A program made the position numbers and the translations under genes. The notes under the pieces are model-generated. The model had not been told where the DNA came from, made no database searches, and saw only the letters and a program-made list of their open reading frames with translations. A stretch of 64,000 nucleotides of DNA from Sphingomonas oligoaromativorans (lineage in GTDB: Bacteria; Pseudomonadota; Alphaproteobacteria; Sphingomonadales; Sphingomonadaceae): NCBI RefSeq assembly GCF_011762195.1, contig NZ_JAASQK010000008.1, forward strand, positions 1-64,000, given 5' to 3'. Position 1 is the first letter of the stretch. Each line of letters begins with the position of its first letter. This document shows, piece after piece, positions 16,311 through 24,957 of the stretch.

Positions 16311-17337
16311 GGATTTCGGCGGGCGGCTGCGGCGGTTGATCGCGGGCGGCGGGGCGATCCCGCTCGCCCAGTATATGGCGCTGGCCAACGCCCATTATTA
16401 CGCCACGCGCGATCCGCTGGGCGCGGCCGGCGACTTCACCACCGCGCCCGAGATCAGCCAGATGTTCGGCGAGCTGATCGGGCTGTGGGCGGCGGACCTC
16501 GCGCTGCGCGCCGGGGCCTCCGACTGCGCCTATGTCGAGCTGGGGCCGGGGCGCGGCACGCTCGCGGCCGACGCGCTCCGCGCGATGGGCAAGGCGGGGC
16601 TGGCGCCGCCGGTCCATCTCGTCGAGACGAGCCCGGTGCTGCGGCGGGCGCAGCTTGAGCGCCTGCCGGGCGCGACGCATCATGACGATGTCGGATCGCT
16701 CCCCGCCGACCGGCCGCTGATCGTCATCGCCAACGAGTTCTTCGACGCGCTGCCGATCCGCCAGCTCCTCCGCTCCGACAGCGGCTGGCGCGAACGGATG
16801 GTCGATTGGGACGGCACCCGCCTCGTCCCCACGCTCGGCGAGCAGCGCTTCGACGCGGTGATCCCCGAGACGTTGCGAGATGGCGAGGTGGTGGAGACGT
16901 CGCCCGCCTCGGTCGCGGTGCTACGCGAACTGGCGGCGCGGATCGCGGCGCAGGGCGGCGCGCTGCTGGCGATCGACTATGGCTATGAGGGGCCGCTCGC
17001 CGGCGACACCTTGCAGGCGCTGCATCGCCACCGCTTCGTCGATCCGTTCGACGCGCCGGGCGAGCAGGATCTGACCGCCCATGTCGACTTCGCCGCGCTG
17101 GCCGACGCCGCCCGCGCCGAAGGGGCGATCGCGCATAAGGTGGTGACGCAGGGCGCATTGCTCGAAGCGCTCGGCATCGCCGCCCGCGCCGCCGCGCTGG
17201 CCCGCGCCGCGCCGGAGCGCCAGCCCGAGATCGAAACCGCCTGGCGCCGCCTCTGCGCGCCGGACGAGATGGGCACCTTGTTCAAGGCGCTGGCGCTGAC
17301 CGCGCCCGGCTGGCCGACACCCGGAGGATGTGCATGA
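16294..17337 (+). CDS. MidA/NDUFAF7-family SAM-dependent methyltransferase
   Basis: A 347-residue class I methyltransferase of the MidA family. The mitochondrial member NDUFAF7 dimethylates an arginine in a complex I subunit; the bacterial substrate is not established. Seen: the family opening [33 protein letters not shown], the SAM-binding [16 protein letters not shown] (residues about 83-98) and [11 protein letters not shown] (about 147-157). No signal peptide. The start overlaps lgt and its stop overlaps the GNAT start (ATGA), so translation is coupled. Confidence 0.92.
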   Translation: MPASPEDFGGRLRRLIAGGGAIPLAQYMALANAHYYATRDPLGAAGDFTTAPEISQMFGELIGLWAADLALRAGASDCAYVELGPGRGTLAADALRAMGKAGLAPPVHLVETSPVLRRAQLERLPGATHHDDVGSLPADRPLIVIANEFFDALPIRQLLRSDSGWRERMVDWDGTRLVPTLGEQRFDAVIPETLRDGEVVETSPASVAVLRELAARIAAQGGALLAIDYGYEGPLAGDTLQALHRHRFVDPFDAPGEQDLTAHVDFAALADAARAEGAIAHKVVTQGALLEALGIAARAAALARAAPERQPEIETAWRRLCAPDEMGTLFKALALTAPGWPTPGGCA

Positions 17338-17840
17338 TCGACTATCGCGACGCCCGCCCCGAGGACGGCCCCGCCCTCGCGGAGATGGCATCCCGCTGCT
17401 TCGTCGAGACCTTCGGCCCCTTCTACAAGGCCGAGGACATGGAGGCCTTCATCGCCTCGGCGTTCGGACCCGAGGGCCTGCCTTCGCAGATCGGCACGCC
17501 CGGCCTTGCGATCCGCCTCGCGGTGGACGGCGGCCGGATCGCCGGTTTCGCCAAGCTCGGCCCCAGCACCTTGCCGCCCGCGCCCGAAGGCTCGGCCGAG
17601 CTGAAGCAGCTCTATGTGCTCAAGCCCTGGCAGGGTGCCGGCATCGCCGCGACGCTGATGGACTGGGCGATCGCCACCGCCCGTGCGCAGGGGGCGGATC
17701 ATCTCTCGCTCAGCGTATGGGAGCATAATCATCGCGCCCAGCGCTTCTACGCCCGCTACGGGATGGCGCCGATCGGCTTCCACCCCTTCACGGTGGGCGA
17801 TCATATCGACAACGATCCCGTGTGGAGCATGAAGCTGTGA
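17334..17840 (+). CDS. GNAT-family N-acetyltransferase
   Basis: A 168-residue single-domain acetyltransferase. The family acetyl-CoA-binding motif is seen as LKQLYVLKPWQGAGIAATLMDWA (residues about 85-107), followed by the C-terminal LSVWEHNHRAQRFYARYGM. The substrate is unknown. The ATG at 17334 is six bases after GGAGG and overlaps the methyltransferase stop (ATGA); another ATG at 17328 directly abuts the GGAGG, too close to be used. Confidence 0.9.
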   Translation: MIDYRDARPEDGPALAEMASRCFVETFGPFYKAEDMEAFIASAFGPEGLPSQIGTPGLAIRLAVDGGRIAGFAKLGPSTLPPAPEGSAELKQLYVLKPWQGAGIAATLMDWAIATARAQGADHLSLSVWEHNHRAQRFYARYGMAPIGFHPFTVGDHIDNDPVWSMKL

Positions 17841-18595
17841 GCGTCGAAACCATCCGGTCGCAGGCTCTGCACGGCGCCCCCCACGCCTTTCTCGGCCGCA
17901 GGGGCGGCGTGTCGGAGGGCATCCATGCGGGCCTGAACGTCGGCTGGGGCTCGGACGACGACCGCGCCGCCATCGCTGAGAACCGCCGGCGGGCGGTGGA
18001 CGCGGTAAAGCCCGGCGCGATGCTCGCCACCGTCCATCAGGTCCACAGCGCCACCGCCGTGGTGGCCGACGCCTTCCCCGACGACGCCCGCCCCCATGCC
18101 GACGCGCTCGTCACCGACCGGCCGGACCTGCTGCTCGGCATCCTGACGGCCGACTGCGTGCCCGTGCTGCTGGCGGACGCCGAGGCCGGCGTGGTCGGCG
18201 CGGCCCATGCCGGGTGGAAGGGCGCGATCGGCGGCGTCGTCGGCTCGACGGTCGAGGCGATGGAGAGGCTCGGCGCCGACCGCGCGCGGATCGCCGCCGC
18301 GATCGGCCCGTGCATCGGCAAGCGCAGCTATGAGGTGGACGACGCCTTCCTCGCGCGCTTCTGCGAGGCGGAGGCGGCCAATGAGCGCTTCTTCCTCTCC
18401 GGCCGGCGCGAGGGGCATCACCAGTTCGACATCGAGGCCTATGTCGCCTCCCGCCTCGCCGACGCGGGCGTGCGCCGCATCGAGGCGCTCGGCCTCGACA
18501 CCTATGCCGACGAGGCCCGCTTCTTCAGCTACCGCCGCGCGACCCATCGCGGCGAGCCAGGCTATGGCCGCCAGATCGCGCTGATCGGGCTTTAG
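17837..18595 (+). CDS. pgeF: Peptidoglycan editing factor, YfiH/laccase-domain family
   Basis: A 252-residue protein of the YfiH family, reported to hydrolyse mis-incorporated amino acids in muropeptides and also to show adenosine/purine nucleoside activity in some members. Zn-ligand motifs are in place: VHQVHSA (residues about 59-65), GILTADCVPVL (about 97-107) and GAAHAGWKGA (about 120-129). The start is a GTG at 17837 that overlaps the GNAT stop (GTGA), with GGAG nine bases upstream. It is the last gene of the lgt operon; its end overlaps the convergent small membrane gene. Confidence 0.93.
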   Translation: MSVETIRSQALHGAPHAFLGRRGGVSEGIHAGLNVGWGSDDDRAAIAENRRRAVDAVKPGAMLATVHQVHSATAVVADAFPDDARPHADALVTDRPDLLLGILTADCVPVLLADAEAGVVGAAHAGWKGAIGGVVGSTVEAMERLGADRARIAAAIGPCIGKRSYEVDDAFLARFCEAEAANERFFLSGRREGHHQFDIEAYVASRLADAGVRRIEALGLDTYADEARFFSYRRATHRGEPGYGRQIALIGL

Positions 18596-18812
18596 GCGCG
18601 ATGGTCGCCGGCCGGTACGCTAGCCAACGGGGATGCCTGACCTTCAAATAGACCAGCAGGGTTATGAACGGCACGATCCCGATTATCGACGCGATGTTGA
18701 ACCCGAGGCGATCCTCCAGATACTCGATTGCCGTATATTGGCACATTTTGCCGATCGCCAAGCCGACGACGACGACCAGCGCCGCATGTACGAAACGCAC
18801 CAGAAATTGCAT
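18525..18812 (-). CDS. Small putative two-pass membrane protein
   Basis: A 95-residue hypothetical protein. Two hydrophobic segments are visible, FVHAALVVVVGLAIGKM (residues about 7-23) and ASIIGIVPFITLLVYL (about 40-55), then a basic tail of about 40 residues. The ATG at 18812 follows AGGA at nine bases; an in-frame ATG at 18860 is possible. The last 71 bases run antisense to the end of pgeF, so the basic tail may be fortuitous. Base composition is less GC-rich than neighbours. No family recognised. Confidence 0.5.
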   Translation of the reverse strand: MQFLVRFVHAALVVVVGLAIGKMCQYTAIEYLEDRLGFNIASIIGIVPFITLLVYLKVRHPRWLAYRPATIAPKARSARSGGHSLARRDGSRGGS

Positions 18813-18894
18813 GGAGACCCATCCTAACCAGTCGCGGTCAGTTTCCATGGCGTCGGACATGGGTCCAGTGATTCTGAACCCATTATCGTTTCAA

Positions 18895-19296
18895 TTACCC
18901 CGACCCCTTCGAAGCCAGCGTCGACGCCACCTCGCCCGGATTGCTGAGCTGCGCTACGATCCAGCCATTGCCGTCGGGATCGCGCAGCATCGTGAAGCGC
19001 CCCCAGGGCTGCTCGTCGATCGGCGACACCTCGACGCCCGCCTGCCGCAGCCGGGCATGTTCGGCGTCGATATCCGGCACATGCAGCATCACGCCCTGCA
19101 AGCCGCCGGCCGCCATCCCCTCGAACCATGTCACCAGCGCGATGGTCGAGCCGCCGGTCCTGGGCTGGAGCTGTATCCAGCGCATTTCCGGCCCCATCGC
19201 CTCGTCGCGCAGCAGGGTGAAGCCCATTTTCCCGGTGTACCAGTCGCGCGCGGCGGCCTGATCCTTCACGGGCACTGAAACGATCGCGATCGGCAT
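18895..19296 (-). CDS. VOC-superfamily (glyoxalase/dioxygenase-fold) protein
   Basis: A 133-residue vicinal-oxygen-chelate protein, the short single-module type. Seen: SVPVKDQAAARDWYTGKMGF (residues about 5-24), where the fold begins, RWIQLQP (about 39-45), GVMLHVPDID (about 68-77) and RFTMLRDPDGNGW (about 101-113), the typical C-terminal metal-ligand region. Substrate unknown. The ATG at 19296 follows GGGAG; a GTG five codons upstream is less likely. It is divergent from the PLP enzyme at 19366. Confidence 0.88.
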   Translation of the reverse strand: MPIAIVSVPVKDQAAARDWYTGKMGFTLLRDEAMGPEMRWIQLQPRTGGSTIALVTWFEGMAAGGLQGVMLHVPDIDAEHARLRQAGVEVSPIDEQPWGRFTMLRDPDGNGWIVAQLSNPGEVASTLASKGSG

Positions 19297-19365
19297 CGGA
19301 TTGTCTCCCACAATCGGCTAGAGGAGCACCATAGCGTCGCTGCGCGACGACTCCGAGAGGATCGC

Positions 19366-20688
19366 ATGACAGACCATAAAAACCCCGAAACCGAAGCCGA
19401 TCTCACCGGCGCCACCCCGCGCCGCCGCCCCAAGGCGGACGTGCTCGAAGTGGGCGGCCGCAAGCTCAGCCCGTCGACGCTGATGATGGGCCACGCCTTC
19501 GATCCGATGCTGTCGGAAGGCTCGCTCAAGCCGCCGATCTTCCTGACCTCGACCTTCGTGTTCGAGAATGCGGCGGCCGGCAAGCGCCACTTCGAGGGCG
19601 TCACCGGCAAGCGCCCCGGCGGCGCGGACGGCCTCGTCTATTCGCGGTTCAACGGCCCCAATCAGGAGATTCTCGAGGATCGCCTCGGCATCTGGGACGA
19701 GGCCGAGGACGCGCTGGTCTTCTCCTCCGGCATGTCGGCGATCGCGACGCTGATGCTGGCGCTGGTGAAGCCGGGCGACGTGATCGTCCACTCCGCCCCG
19801 CTCTATGCCGCGACCGAGACGCTGATCGGCCGCATCCTCGGCCGCTTCGGCGTGACCTTCCTCGATTTCCCGGCCGGCGCCACCGAAGCCGAGATCGAGG
19901 CCGTGGTCGCAAAGGCCAAGGCGCAGGGCAACGTCTCGCTGATCTATCTGGAGAGCCCGGCGAACCCGACCAACGCGCTGGTCGACATCGAGGCCGTGTC
20001 GCGCGTGCGCGATCGCCTGCTGGGCGAGAGCAAGCCGCCGATCGCGATCGACAACACCTTCCTCGGCCCGCTCTGGCAGCAGCCGCTGCGCCATGGCGCG
20101 GACCTCGTGGTCTACAGCCTCACCAAATATGCCGGCGGCCATTCGGATCTCGTCGCCGGCGGCGTCACCGGCGCGAAGGCGTGGATCAACCCGATCCGCA
20201 TGATGCGCAACACGATCGGCACGATCTGCGATCCCAACACCGCGTGGATGCTGCTCCGCAGCCTCGAAACGCTGGAGCTGCGCATGAGCCGCGCGGGCGA
20301 GAATGCCGAGAAGGTCTGCGCCTTCTTCCGCGATCATCCCAAGGTGGAGAGCGTCGGCTATCTCGGCTTCCTTCAGGACGGCACGCGGCAGGCCGACATC
20401 TACAAGCGCCACTGCACCGGCGCGGGATCGACCTTCTCGCTCTATCTCAAGGGCGGCGAGCGCGAGAGCTTCGCCTTCCTCGACAGCCTGAAGATCGCCA
20501 AGCTCGCGGTCAGCCTCGGCGGCACCGAGACGCTGGCGTCCTGCCCGGCGGCGATGACGCATCTGTCGGTGCCCGATCAGCGCAAGCAGGAACTGGGCAT
20601 CACCGACAATCTCGTGCGCATCTCGATCGGCGTGGAGAATGCGGACGATCTCATCGCCGACTTCGATCAGGCGCTGAAAGCGGTCTGA
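19366..20688 (+). CDS. Cys/Met-metabolism PLP enzyme (cystathionine gamma-synthase family)
   Basis: A 440-residue fold-type I PLP enzyme of the transsulfuration family. The PLP Lys is in VYSLTKYAGGHSDL (residues about 248-261); YSRFNGPNQEILEDRL and SSGMSAIATLML are the substrate/PLP regions. It is longer than most family members, with about 40 extra N-terminal residues and an internal insertion (KAQGNVSLIY region). It could be a methionine gamma-lyase, an O-acyl-homoserine sulfhydrylase or a cystathionine gamma-synthase; the sequence alone does not decide. The start has GAGAGG upstream. It stands alone. Confidence 0.9.
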   Translation: MTDHKNPETEADLTGATPRRRPKADVLEVGGRKLSPSTLMMGHAFDPMLSEGSLKPPIFLTSTFVFENAAAGKRHFEGVTGKRPGGADGLVYSRFNGPNQEILEDRLGIWDEAEDALVFSSGMSAIATLMLALVKPGDVIVHSAPLYAATETLIGRILGRFGVTFLDFPAGATEAEIEAVVAKAKAQGNVSLIYLESPANPTNALVDIEAVSRVRDRLLGESKPPIAIDNTFLGPLWQQPLRHGADLVVYSLTKYAGGHSDLVAGGVTGAKAWINPIRMMRNTIGTICDPNTAWMLLRSLETLELRMSRAGENAEKVCAFFRDHPKVESVGYLGFLQDGTRQADIYKRHCTGAGSTFSLYLKGGERESFAFLDSLKIAKLAVSLGGTETLASCPAAMTHLSVPDQRKQELGITDNLVRISIGVENADDLIADFDQALKAV

Positions 20689-20761
20689 TACCCCTTCCGG
20701 GTCGCTTGGCCGCGGGCGCGCTTCATGCGACGCTCGCGGCCTTGCCACGGGGGAGATCGCC

Positions 20762-21193
20762 ATGCGTCCGATCGTCTTGTGCCTGACGGCCCTGTCCGCC
20801 GTCCCGGCCGCGGAGGCCGCTCCGCCCACGCCGATGGGCAGGCCCGTCGCCCTCGCCTGTTCCGGCCCCGAGGCCGATGCCGGGCGCAAGCTGGTCGCCC
20901 GTGAGAAGCTGGCGGTCGGCGGCCACCCCAGGGCCTGCTTCGGCCATATGACGCTCTACGAAGGCCCCAACCGGCAGGTGGTCGCCGCCGAGCCCTCGCC
21001 CCGCTGCCCCGGCGCGAGCGCGATCCAGATCTACGAGCAGTCCCGCGCCGGGCCGTGGTCGAGCTTCTTCGAGACGCCGGTGTGCGGCCGCTCGGTCAGC
21101 GTCGGGCCAAAGGACCAATGGGGATCGATGATGGTGAGCATCGACGGCCGCCCCTATGACCAGCGCGGCGCCTATTACGTCCCCGCCCGCTAG
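20762..21193 (+). CDS. Small exported protein of unknown function
   Basis: A 143-residue protein with a clear signal peptide (MRPIVLCLTALSAVPAAEAA, cleavage near residue 20). The mature part has four cysteines (residues about 33, 59, 82 and 107), suggesting two disulfides, and ends in aromatic-rich sequence (RGAYYVPAR). It is probably periplasmic. No family recognised. Its stop overlaps the convergent HAD gene by four bases. A GGGGGAGA at about 20748 supports the start. Confidence 0.7.
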   Translation: MRPIVLCLTALSAVPAAEAAPPTPMGRPVALACSGPEADAGRKLVAREKLAVGGHPRACFGHMTLYEGPNRQVVAAEPSPRCPGASAIQIYEQSRAGPWSSFFETPVCGRSVSVGPKDQWGSMMVSIDGRPYDQRGAYYVPAR

Positions 21194-21873
21194 GCGGTCC
21201 AGTCGAGCACCGGCCAGCCGCGCTGCACCGCGAGCGCGCGCATCTTCGGGCTGGGCGTGGTGGCGAAGGCCTCGTCGGCCCATTCCATCACCGGCGCGTC
21301 GGATACATGGTCCGAATAGAAGCGGACATGGGCCTTCGAGCGGTCGATCCCTTGCCGCTGGAACCAGTCCTCGATCATGCGGAGCTTGGCGGGGCCGTAG
21401 CAATTCTCGCCGTCGATCTTCGCGGTCACCCGCGCGTCGAGGCCGAGGATCGAGTTGGTGGCGATCACGTCGTCGAAGCGCAGCCGCGCGGCGATCGCCT
21501 CGACATAAAGGCGGTAGGAGGCGGTGGCGAGCACGAGGCGGCGGCCGGCGGCGCGATCCTCCTCGATCTGGCGGAGCGCGCCGGGCAGCGTGTTGAGCCG
21601 CATCACCCGGTCGGCGAAGCTGGCCGTCACCGGCTCCAGATCGGCGCGGGAGATTTCGGCCCCCAGCAACAGGCTCTGGTTGATCTCCTTGAGCCGAGCG
21701 CGGGTGAAGAGCTTGAGCGCATAGCCCAGCATCGCCAGCAGCGCGACCGGCAGCAGCAGCAACCGCCACGGCGCACGGGCCAGCGCGGCGTGGATCAGGA
21801 ACGGCGTGTAGGTGCCCGTCCGCGTGATGGTGCGGTCCATATCGTAGATCGCGATCTCCTGAACGCCCGTCAC
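21190..21873 (-). CDS. HAD-IB-family phosphatase
   Basis: A 227-residue haloacid-dehalogenase-family hydrolase. Motif I is YDMDRTIT (nucleophile Asp, residues about 10-17), motif II is in LATASYRLYVEA (about 115-126) and motif IV in YSDHVSDAPVME (about 186-197). A hydrophobic segment (LLLLPVALLAMLGYALKLF, about 38-56) may bind the membrane. This resembles the SerB/PGP phosphatase-like group. The start is GTG at 21873, overlapping the stop of the nucleotidyltransferase gene (GTGA). Together with the two upstream genes it could remove the phosphate from a phosphatidyl-alcohol phosphate; that is inference. Confidence 0.85.
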   Translation of the reverse strand: MTGVQEIAIYDMDRTITRTGTYTPFLIHAALARAPWRLLLLPVALLAMLGYALKLFTRARLKEINQSLLLGAEISRADLEPVTASFADRVMRLNTLPGALRQIEEDRAAGRRLVLATASYRLYVEAIAARLRFDDVIATNSILGLDARVTAKIDGENCYGPAKLRMIEDWFQRQGIDRSKAHVRFYSDHVSDAPVMEWADEAFATTPSPKMRALAVQRGWPVLDWTA

Positions 21874-22634
21874 GCCCGCCCTTCCAACACCGCCTCGGCC
21901 AGTTCGAGGTCGGACACCTTGTCCACGTCGACCGCCGCCAGCGGATCGCCAAGCCCCACCATGCGGACATTCGCGCCCATCCGCCGCCCCGCCTTCGCGA
22001 CGGCATCGTGCAGCGTGATGGTGCGGGTGAGCGCGCGCAGCAGCAGCATCGGCCCGAACCTGGCGATCAGCTTCCAGCCCTTCTTGCGATCCTGCTCCAC
22101 CGAGGCCCATGTCTCGATCACGGGCAGCGCCGATGCGCTCGCGAAGTAGAAGAGGTTCGCCCCCGTCCAGTCGCCCTTGCGGAAACGCAGCCATGTCCGC
22201 TTCGATTGCGGGAAGCGGCTCTGCACCACGGCGCGCTCGACGACCCCCACGGCGACGTCCGCGCCCTCGGCTCCGCGCAGAAATTCCGCGATCGTCTCGG
22301 GGCGGAGCAGCGCATGGTCGGCGGTGGTGACGAACAGCGGGAACGGCGCCTCGCCGCTCTTGAGCGCCGCCGCGATGGAGCGCGCGATGCCCGCGCCCGA
22401 TCGCAGGAAGCCGATGCGCGGATCAGGCGGCAGCACGGCGGCGATCGGTTCGACATCCTGCGTCATCACGCGGATCGGCCCGACCTCGCTCGCCAGCAGC
22501 GTGGAGACGACCCGCGCCACCATCGGCGTCCCCGCGACGGGGATCAGCGCCTTCAGCGTCTGCCCCCTCGTCGCCGCGAGCGCATCGACGCCCGGCCGAC
22601 GCCCGGCCAGCAGCAGCGCGGTCAGGCCAGCCAC
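21870..22634 (-). CDS. NTP transferase (MobA-like/sugar-nucleotidyltransferase fold)
   Basis: A 254-residue nucleotidyltransferase. Its N-terminus carries the Rossmann-like nucleotide loop TALLLAGRRPGVDALA (residues about 5-20) and KALIPVAGTPMVARV (about 28-42), followed by VTTADHALL (about 102-110), the metal-binding Asp region. Such enzymes activate a phospho-sugar or inositol phosphate with CTP or another NTP. The start is a GTG at 22634 and overlaps the stop of the CDP-alcohol phosphotransferase gene by 13 bases. In context it would make the CDP-activated alcohol that the next enzyme uses; the substrate is unknown. Confidence 0.85.
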   Translation of the reverse strand: MAGLTALLLAGRRPGVDALAATRGQTLKALIPVAGTPMVARVVSTLLASEVGPIRVMTQDVEPIAAVLPPDPRIGFLRSGAGIARSIAAALKSGEAPFPLFVTTADHALLRPETIAEFLRGAEGADVAVGVVERAVVQSRFPQSKRTWLRFRKGDWTGANLFYFASASALPVIETWASVEQDRKKGWKLIARFGPMLLLRALTRTITLHDAVAKAGRRMGANVRMVGLGDPLAAVDVDKVSDLELAEAVLEGRA

Positions 22635-23743
22635 GAGACGATCTCCCCGCCGCCCGCGCGCCGGGCATAGGCCTGCCCCAGACGGACCAGATGGAAGAGG
22701 CAGGAAAGCCCCGTCCACCACGCCACCGCCAGCAGCCCCCAGTCGGGCCGCGACACCACCAGGCTCGCGAACAGGATCACGACGTTGGGATTGCGCCGCG
22801 CCGTAATCAGCCGGAAGCGGCTGTCGGTGCGCTCCCACACATGGATATGCATCTTGAAGCTGGCGATGAACGCCCCCTCGATCAGCCGCTGCACGACATA
22901 GCCGGCGACCAGCACCGCCATGATCGTCCAGAGTTCCGTCTGGCTGAACGCCAGCCCCCAGCCGGCAAGCCCGACGCCCCACGCCCAATACCAGAAGGGC
23001 GGATGGACGAGGTCCACGCCATGATCGAGGATATTGCCCCATTCGGAACTGGTGCCGGTGCAGCGGGCGAGCTTGCCGTCCACCGTGTCCAGCACCATGA
23101 AGACCAGCCCGACGAGCAGGCCCGCCGCGAAATGCCCTTCCTTGAACAGGAAGAAGGCCCAGATGCACAAGGCCACGCCGATCGTGGTAATCATGTTCGG
23201 CGTCATCCGGGCATAGGCCGCCCAGCGTGTGATGTGGAACGCCGCGCCCCGCCACAGATAGAGGGTGAGCAGATCGGTCACCCCCTTGTAGCTGGCGTCG
23301 TAGCTCGCCTTCTCGATCGTCGGCACGGCATCGCGGGTGAGCGGCGCCAGATAGGCGTCCTCCCGCTTCCTCAGCGTCGCGTTGTAAAGGCTGGCGTCGG
23401 TCTCCGCGTCCTGCACGGTGAGGGCGAGCCCTTGCGGCAGCGGCGCCCCCGCCTCGATCGCCGCGACGACCGCCTCAGCCGTGGCCGCGTCCGCCGCATG
23501 GACCAGCACCGGCCGCCCCCGCCACGTCACCGCCAGACCCGCGGCATCGCGCACATGCGCCAGCCAGGCCGGATCCCAGGCGAAGCCGATATCCGCGACG
23601 ATCACCGGCCCCGCCGACGGAACCCGATCCGCCACCGCCAGTTTGGCCTTGGTCGCGAAACGGCGCGCGCGCTCGGCCGGCAACAGGCCGAACACACGCG
23701 TCTCATTGTGCCCGGCCTCGAGGAAAGAGACCTTGCTGTCCAT
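22622..23743 (-). CDS. CDP-alcohol phosphatidyltransferase with extra N-terminal domain
   Basis: A 373-residue integral-membrane enzyme. The C-terminal half has the complete family motif D-x2-DG-x2-AR-x8-G-x3-D-x3-D: DTVDGKLAR at residues about 229-237 and GNILDHGVD at about 246-254, with six membrane helices. The enzyme swaps CMP for an alcohol acceptor. The first 150 or so residues have no recognisable domain and might be a degenerate nucleotidyltransferase domain, as in IPC transferase/DIPP synthase fusions. Start: ATG 23743 with GGGAG; another ATG is 12 bases upstream. It is the first gene of a trio with NTP transferase and HAD phosphatase. Confidence 0.85.
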   Translation of the reverse strand: MDSKVSFLEAGHNETRVFGLLPAERARRFATKAKLAVADRVPSAGPVIVADIGFAWDPAWLAHVRDAAGLAVTWRGRPVLVHAADAATAEAVVAAIEAGAPLPQGLALTVQDAETDASLYNATLRKREDAYLAPLTRDAVPTIEKASYDASYKGVTDLLTLYLWRGAAFHITRWAAYARMTPNMITTIGVALCIWAFFLFKEGHFAAGLLVGLVFMVLDTVDGKLARCTGTSSEWGNILDHGVDLVHPPFWYWAWGVGLAGWGLAFSQTELWTIMAVLVAGYVVQRLIEGAFIASFKMHIHVWERTDSRFRLITARRNPNVVILFASLVVSRPDWGLLAVAWWTGLSCLFHLVRLGQAYARRAGGGEIVSWLA

Positions 23744-23856
23744 AAAAACTCCCATGGTCGCCCTATTGGCAGGTTTCGTCTTGTCGCGCATCTCATGAAA
23801 ATCCGATCTTCTCAGCGCTTGCCGCCCGTAATGATCTGCCGCATCCTCCCGCCCGC

Positions 23857-24957
23857 ATGAGCCCTCACCCCGCAGATTTCTCCGAGCAGGACCGCACGCT
23901 GCGCCTGACCGGCCAGTGGACGCTGGCCCAGCTCGGCACCGTGCCGAACCGGCTGGAAGCGCTGGATTCCTCGCCCGAGCGGGTCGACCTGTCGGACGTC
24001 CAGCGAATCGACACGGTCGGCGCGTGGCTGGTCCACCGCCTCCAGCGCGATCATGGCGCCGCACTCGAAGGCGGCGACGAGAAGGCGCGCGAGCTGATCG
24101 AGAAGGTCGGCGGGGTCGACAAGCCCTTCCAGTCGCAGCCCGATCAGCCGCCCTCCTTCCAGCGCGTGCTGGCGCAGGTGGGCGCCGCCACGATCAGCGC
24201 GGGGCGGACATTGCTCGGCCTGCTCGAATTCTTCGGCGCGACGATGGTGGCGGTGTGGGAGGTCATCCTCGCGCCCCGGCGCTTCCGCGGCAATGCGGTG
24301 ATCCGCCAGATCGAGGTGGTCGGCATCGACGCGCTCGGCATCATCGGGCTGATGAGTTTCCTGATCGGCATCGTCATCGCCCAGCAGGGCGCGGTGCAGC
24401 TCCGCCAGTTCGGCGCCGAGGTGTTCACGGTCAACCTGATCGGCCGCCTCACCATGCGCGAGCTGGGCGTGCTGATGACGGCGATCATGGTCGCCGGCCG
24501 ATCGGGCTCGGCCTTCGCCGCGCAGATCGGATCGATGCGGCTGGCCGAGGAGGTGGACGCGATGCGCACCATCGGCCTCTCCCCCATGCAGGCGCTGGTG
24601 CTGCCGCGCGTGATCGCCACGCTGATCGCCATGCCACTGCTCACCTTCTACGCGATGCTGGTGGCGCTGGTCGGCGGCGGGCTGCTGTGCTGGCTCCAGC
24701 TCGGCATTCCGCCCGTCACCTTCGTCGCGCGCATCCGCGAGGTCGTGCCGATGACGGACCTGTGGGGCGGCCTGCTGAAGGCGCCGGTGTTCGGCATGAT
24801 TATCGCCATGGCCGGCTGCTTCCAGGGGATGCAGGTGGAGGGCAATGCCGAGGAGGTCGGCCTGCGCACCACGGCGGCCGTCGTCCAGTCGATCTTCCTC
24901 GTGATCGTGCTCGATGCCTTCTTCGCGATCTTCTACACGGCGATCGGCTGGATATGA
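23857..24957 (+). CDS. mlaE: MlaE-family lipid-transport permease with N-terminal STAS domain
   Basis: A 366-residue inner-membrane permease of the Mla phospholipid/asymmetry ABC transporter. Residues 1-90 look like a STAS domain (ERVDLSDVQRIDTVGAWLVHRL), corresponding to MlaB, which is a separate protein in E. coli; here the two are fused. From about residue 115 the MlaE family sequence follows: GIVIAQQGAVQLRQFGAE (about 171-188), RELGVLMTAIMVAGRSGSA (about 200-218) and the helical C-terminus. Its stop overlaps the ATPase start (ATGA). Confidence 0.93.
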   Translation: MSPHPADFSEQDRTLRLTGQWTLAQLGTVPNRLEALDSSPERVDLSDVQRIDTVGAWLVHRLQRDHGAALEGGDEKARELIEKVGGVDKPFQSQPDQPPSFQRVLAQVGAATISAGRTLLGLLEFFGATMVAVWEVILAPRRFRGNAVIRQIEVVGIDALGIIGLMSFLIGIVIAQQGAVQLRQFGAEVFTVNLIGRLTMRELGVLMTAIMVAGRSGSAFAAQIGSMRLAEEVDAMRTIGLSPMQALVLPRVIATLIAMPLLTFYAMLVALVGGGLLCWLQLGIPPVTFVARIREVVPMTDLWGGLLKAPVFGMIIAMAGCFQGMQVEGNAEEVGLRTTAAVVQSIFLVIVLDAFFAIFYTAIGWI

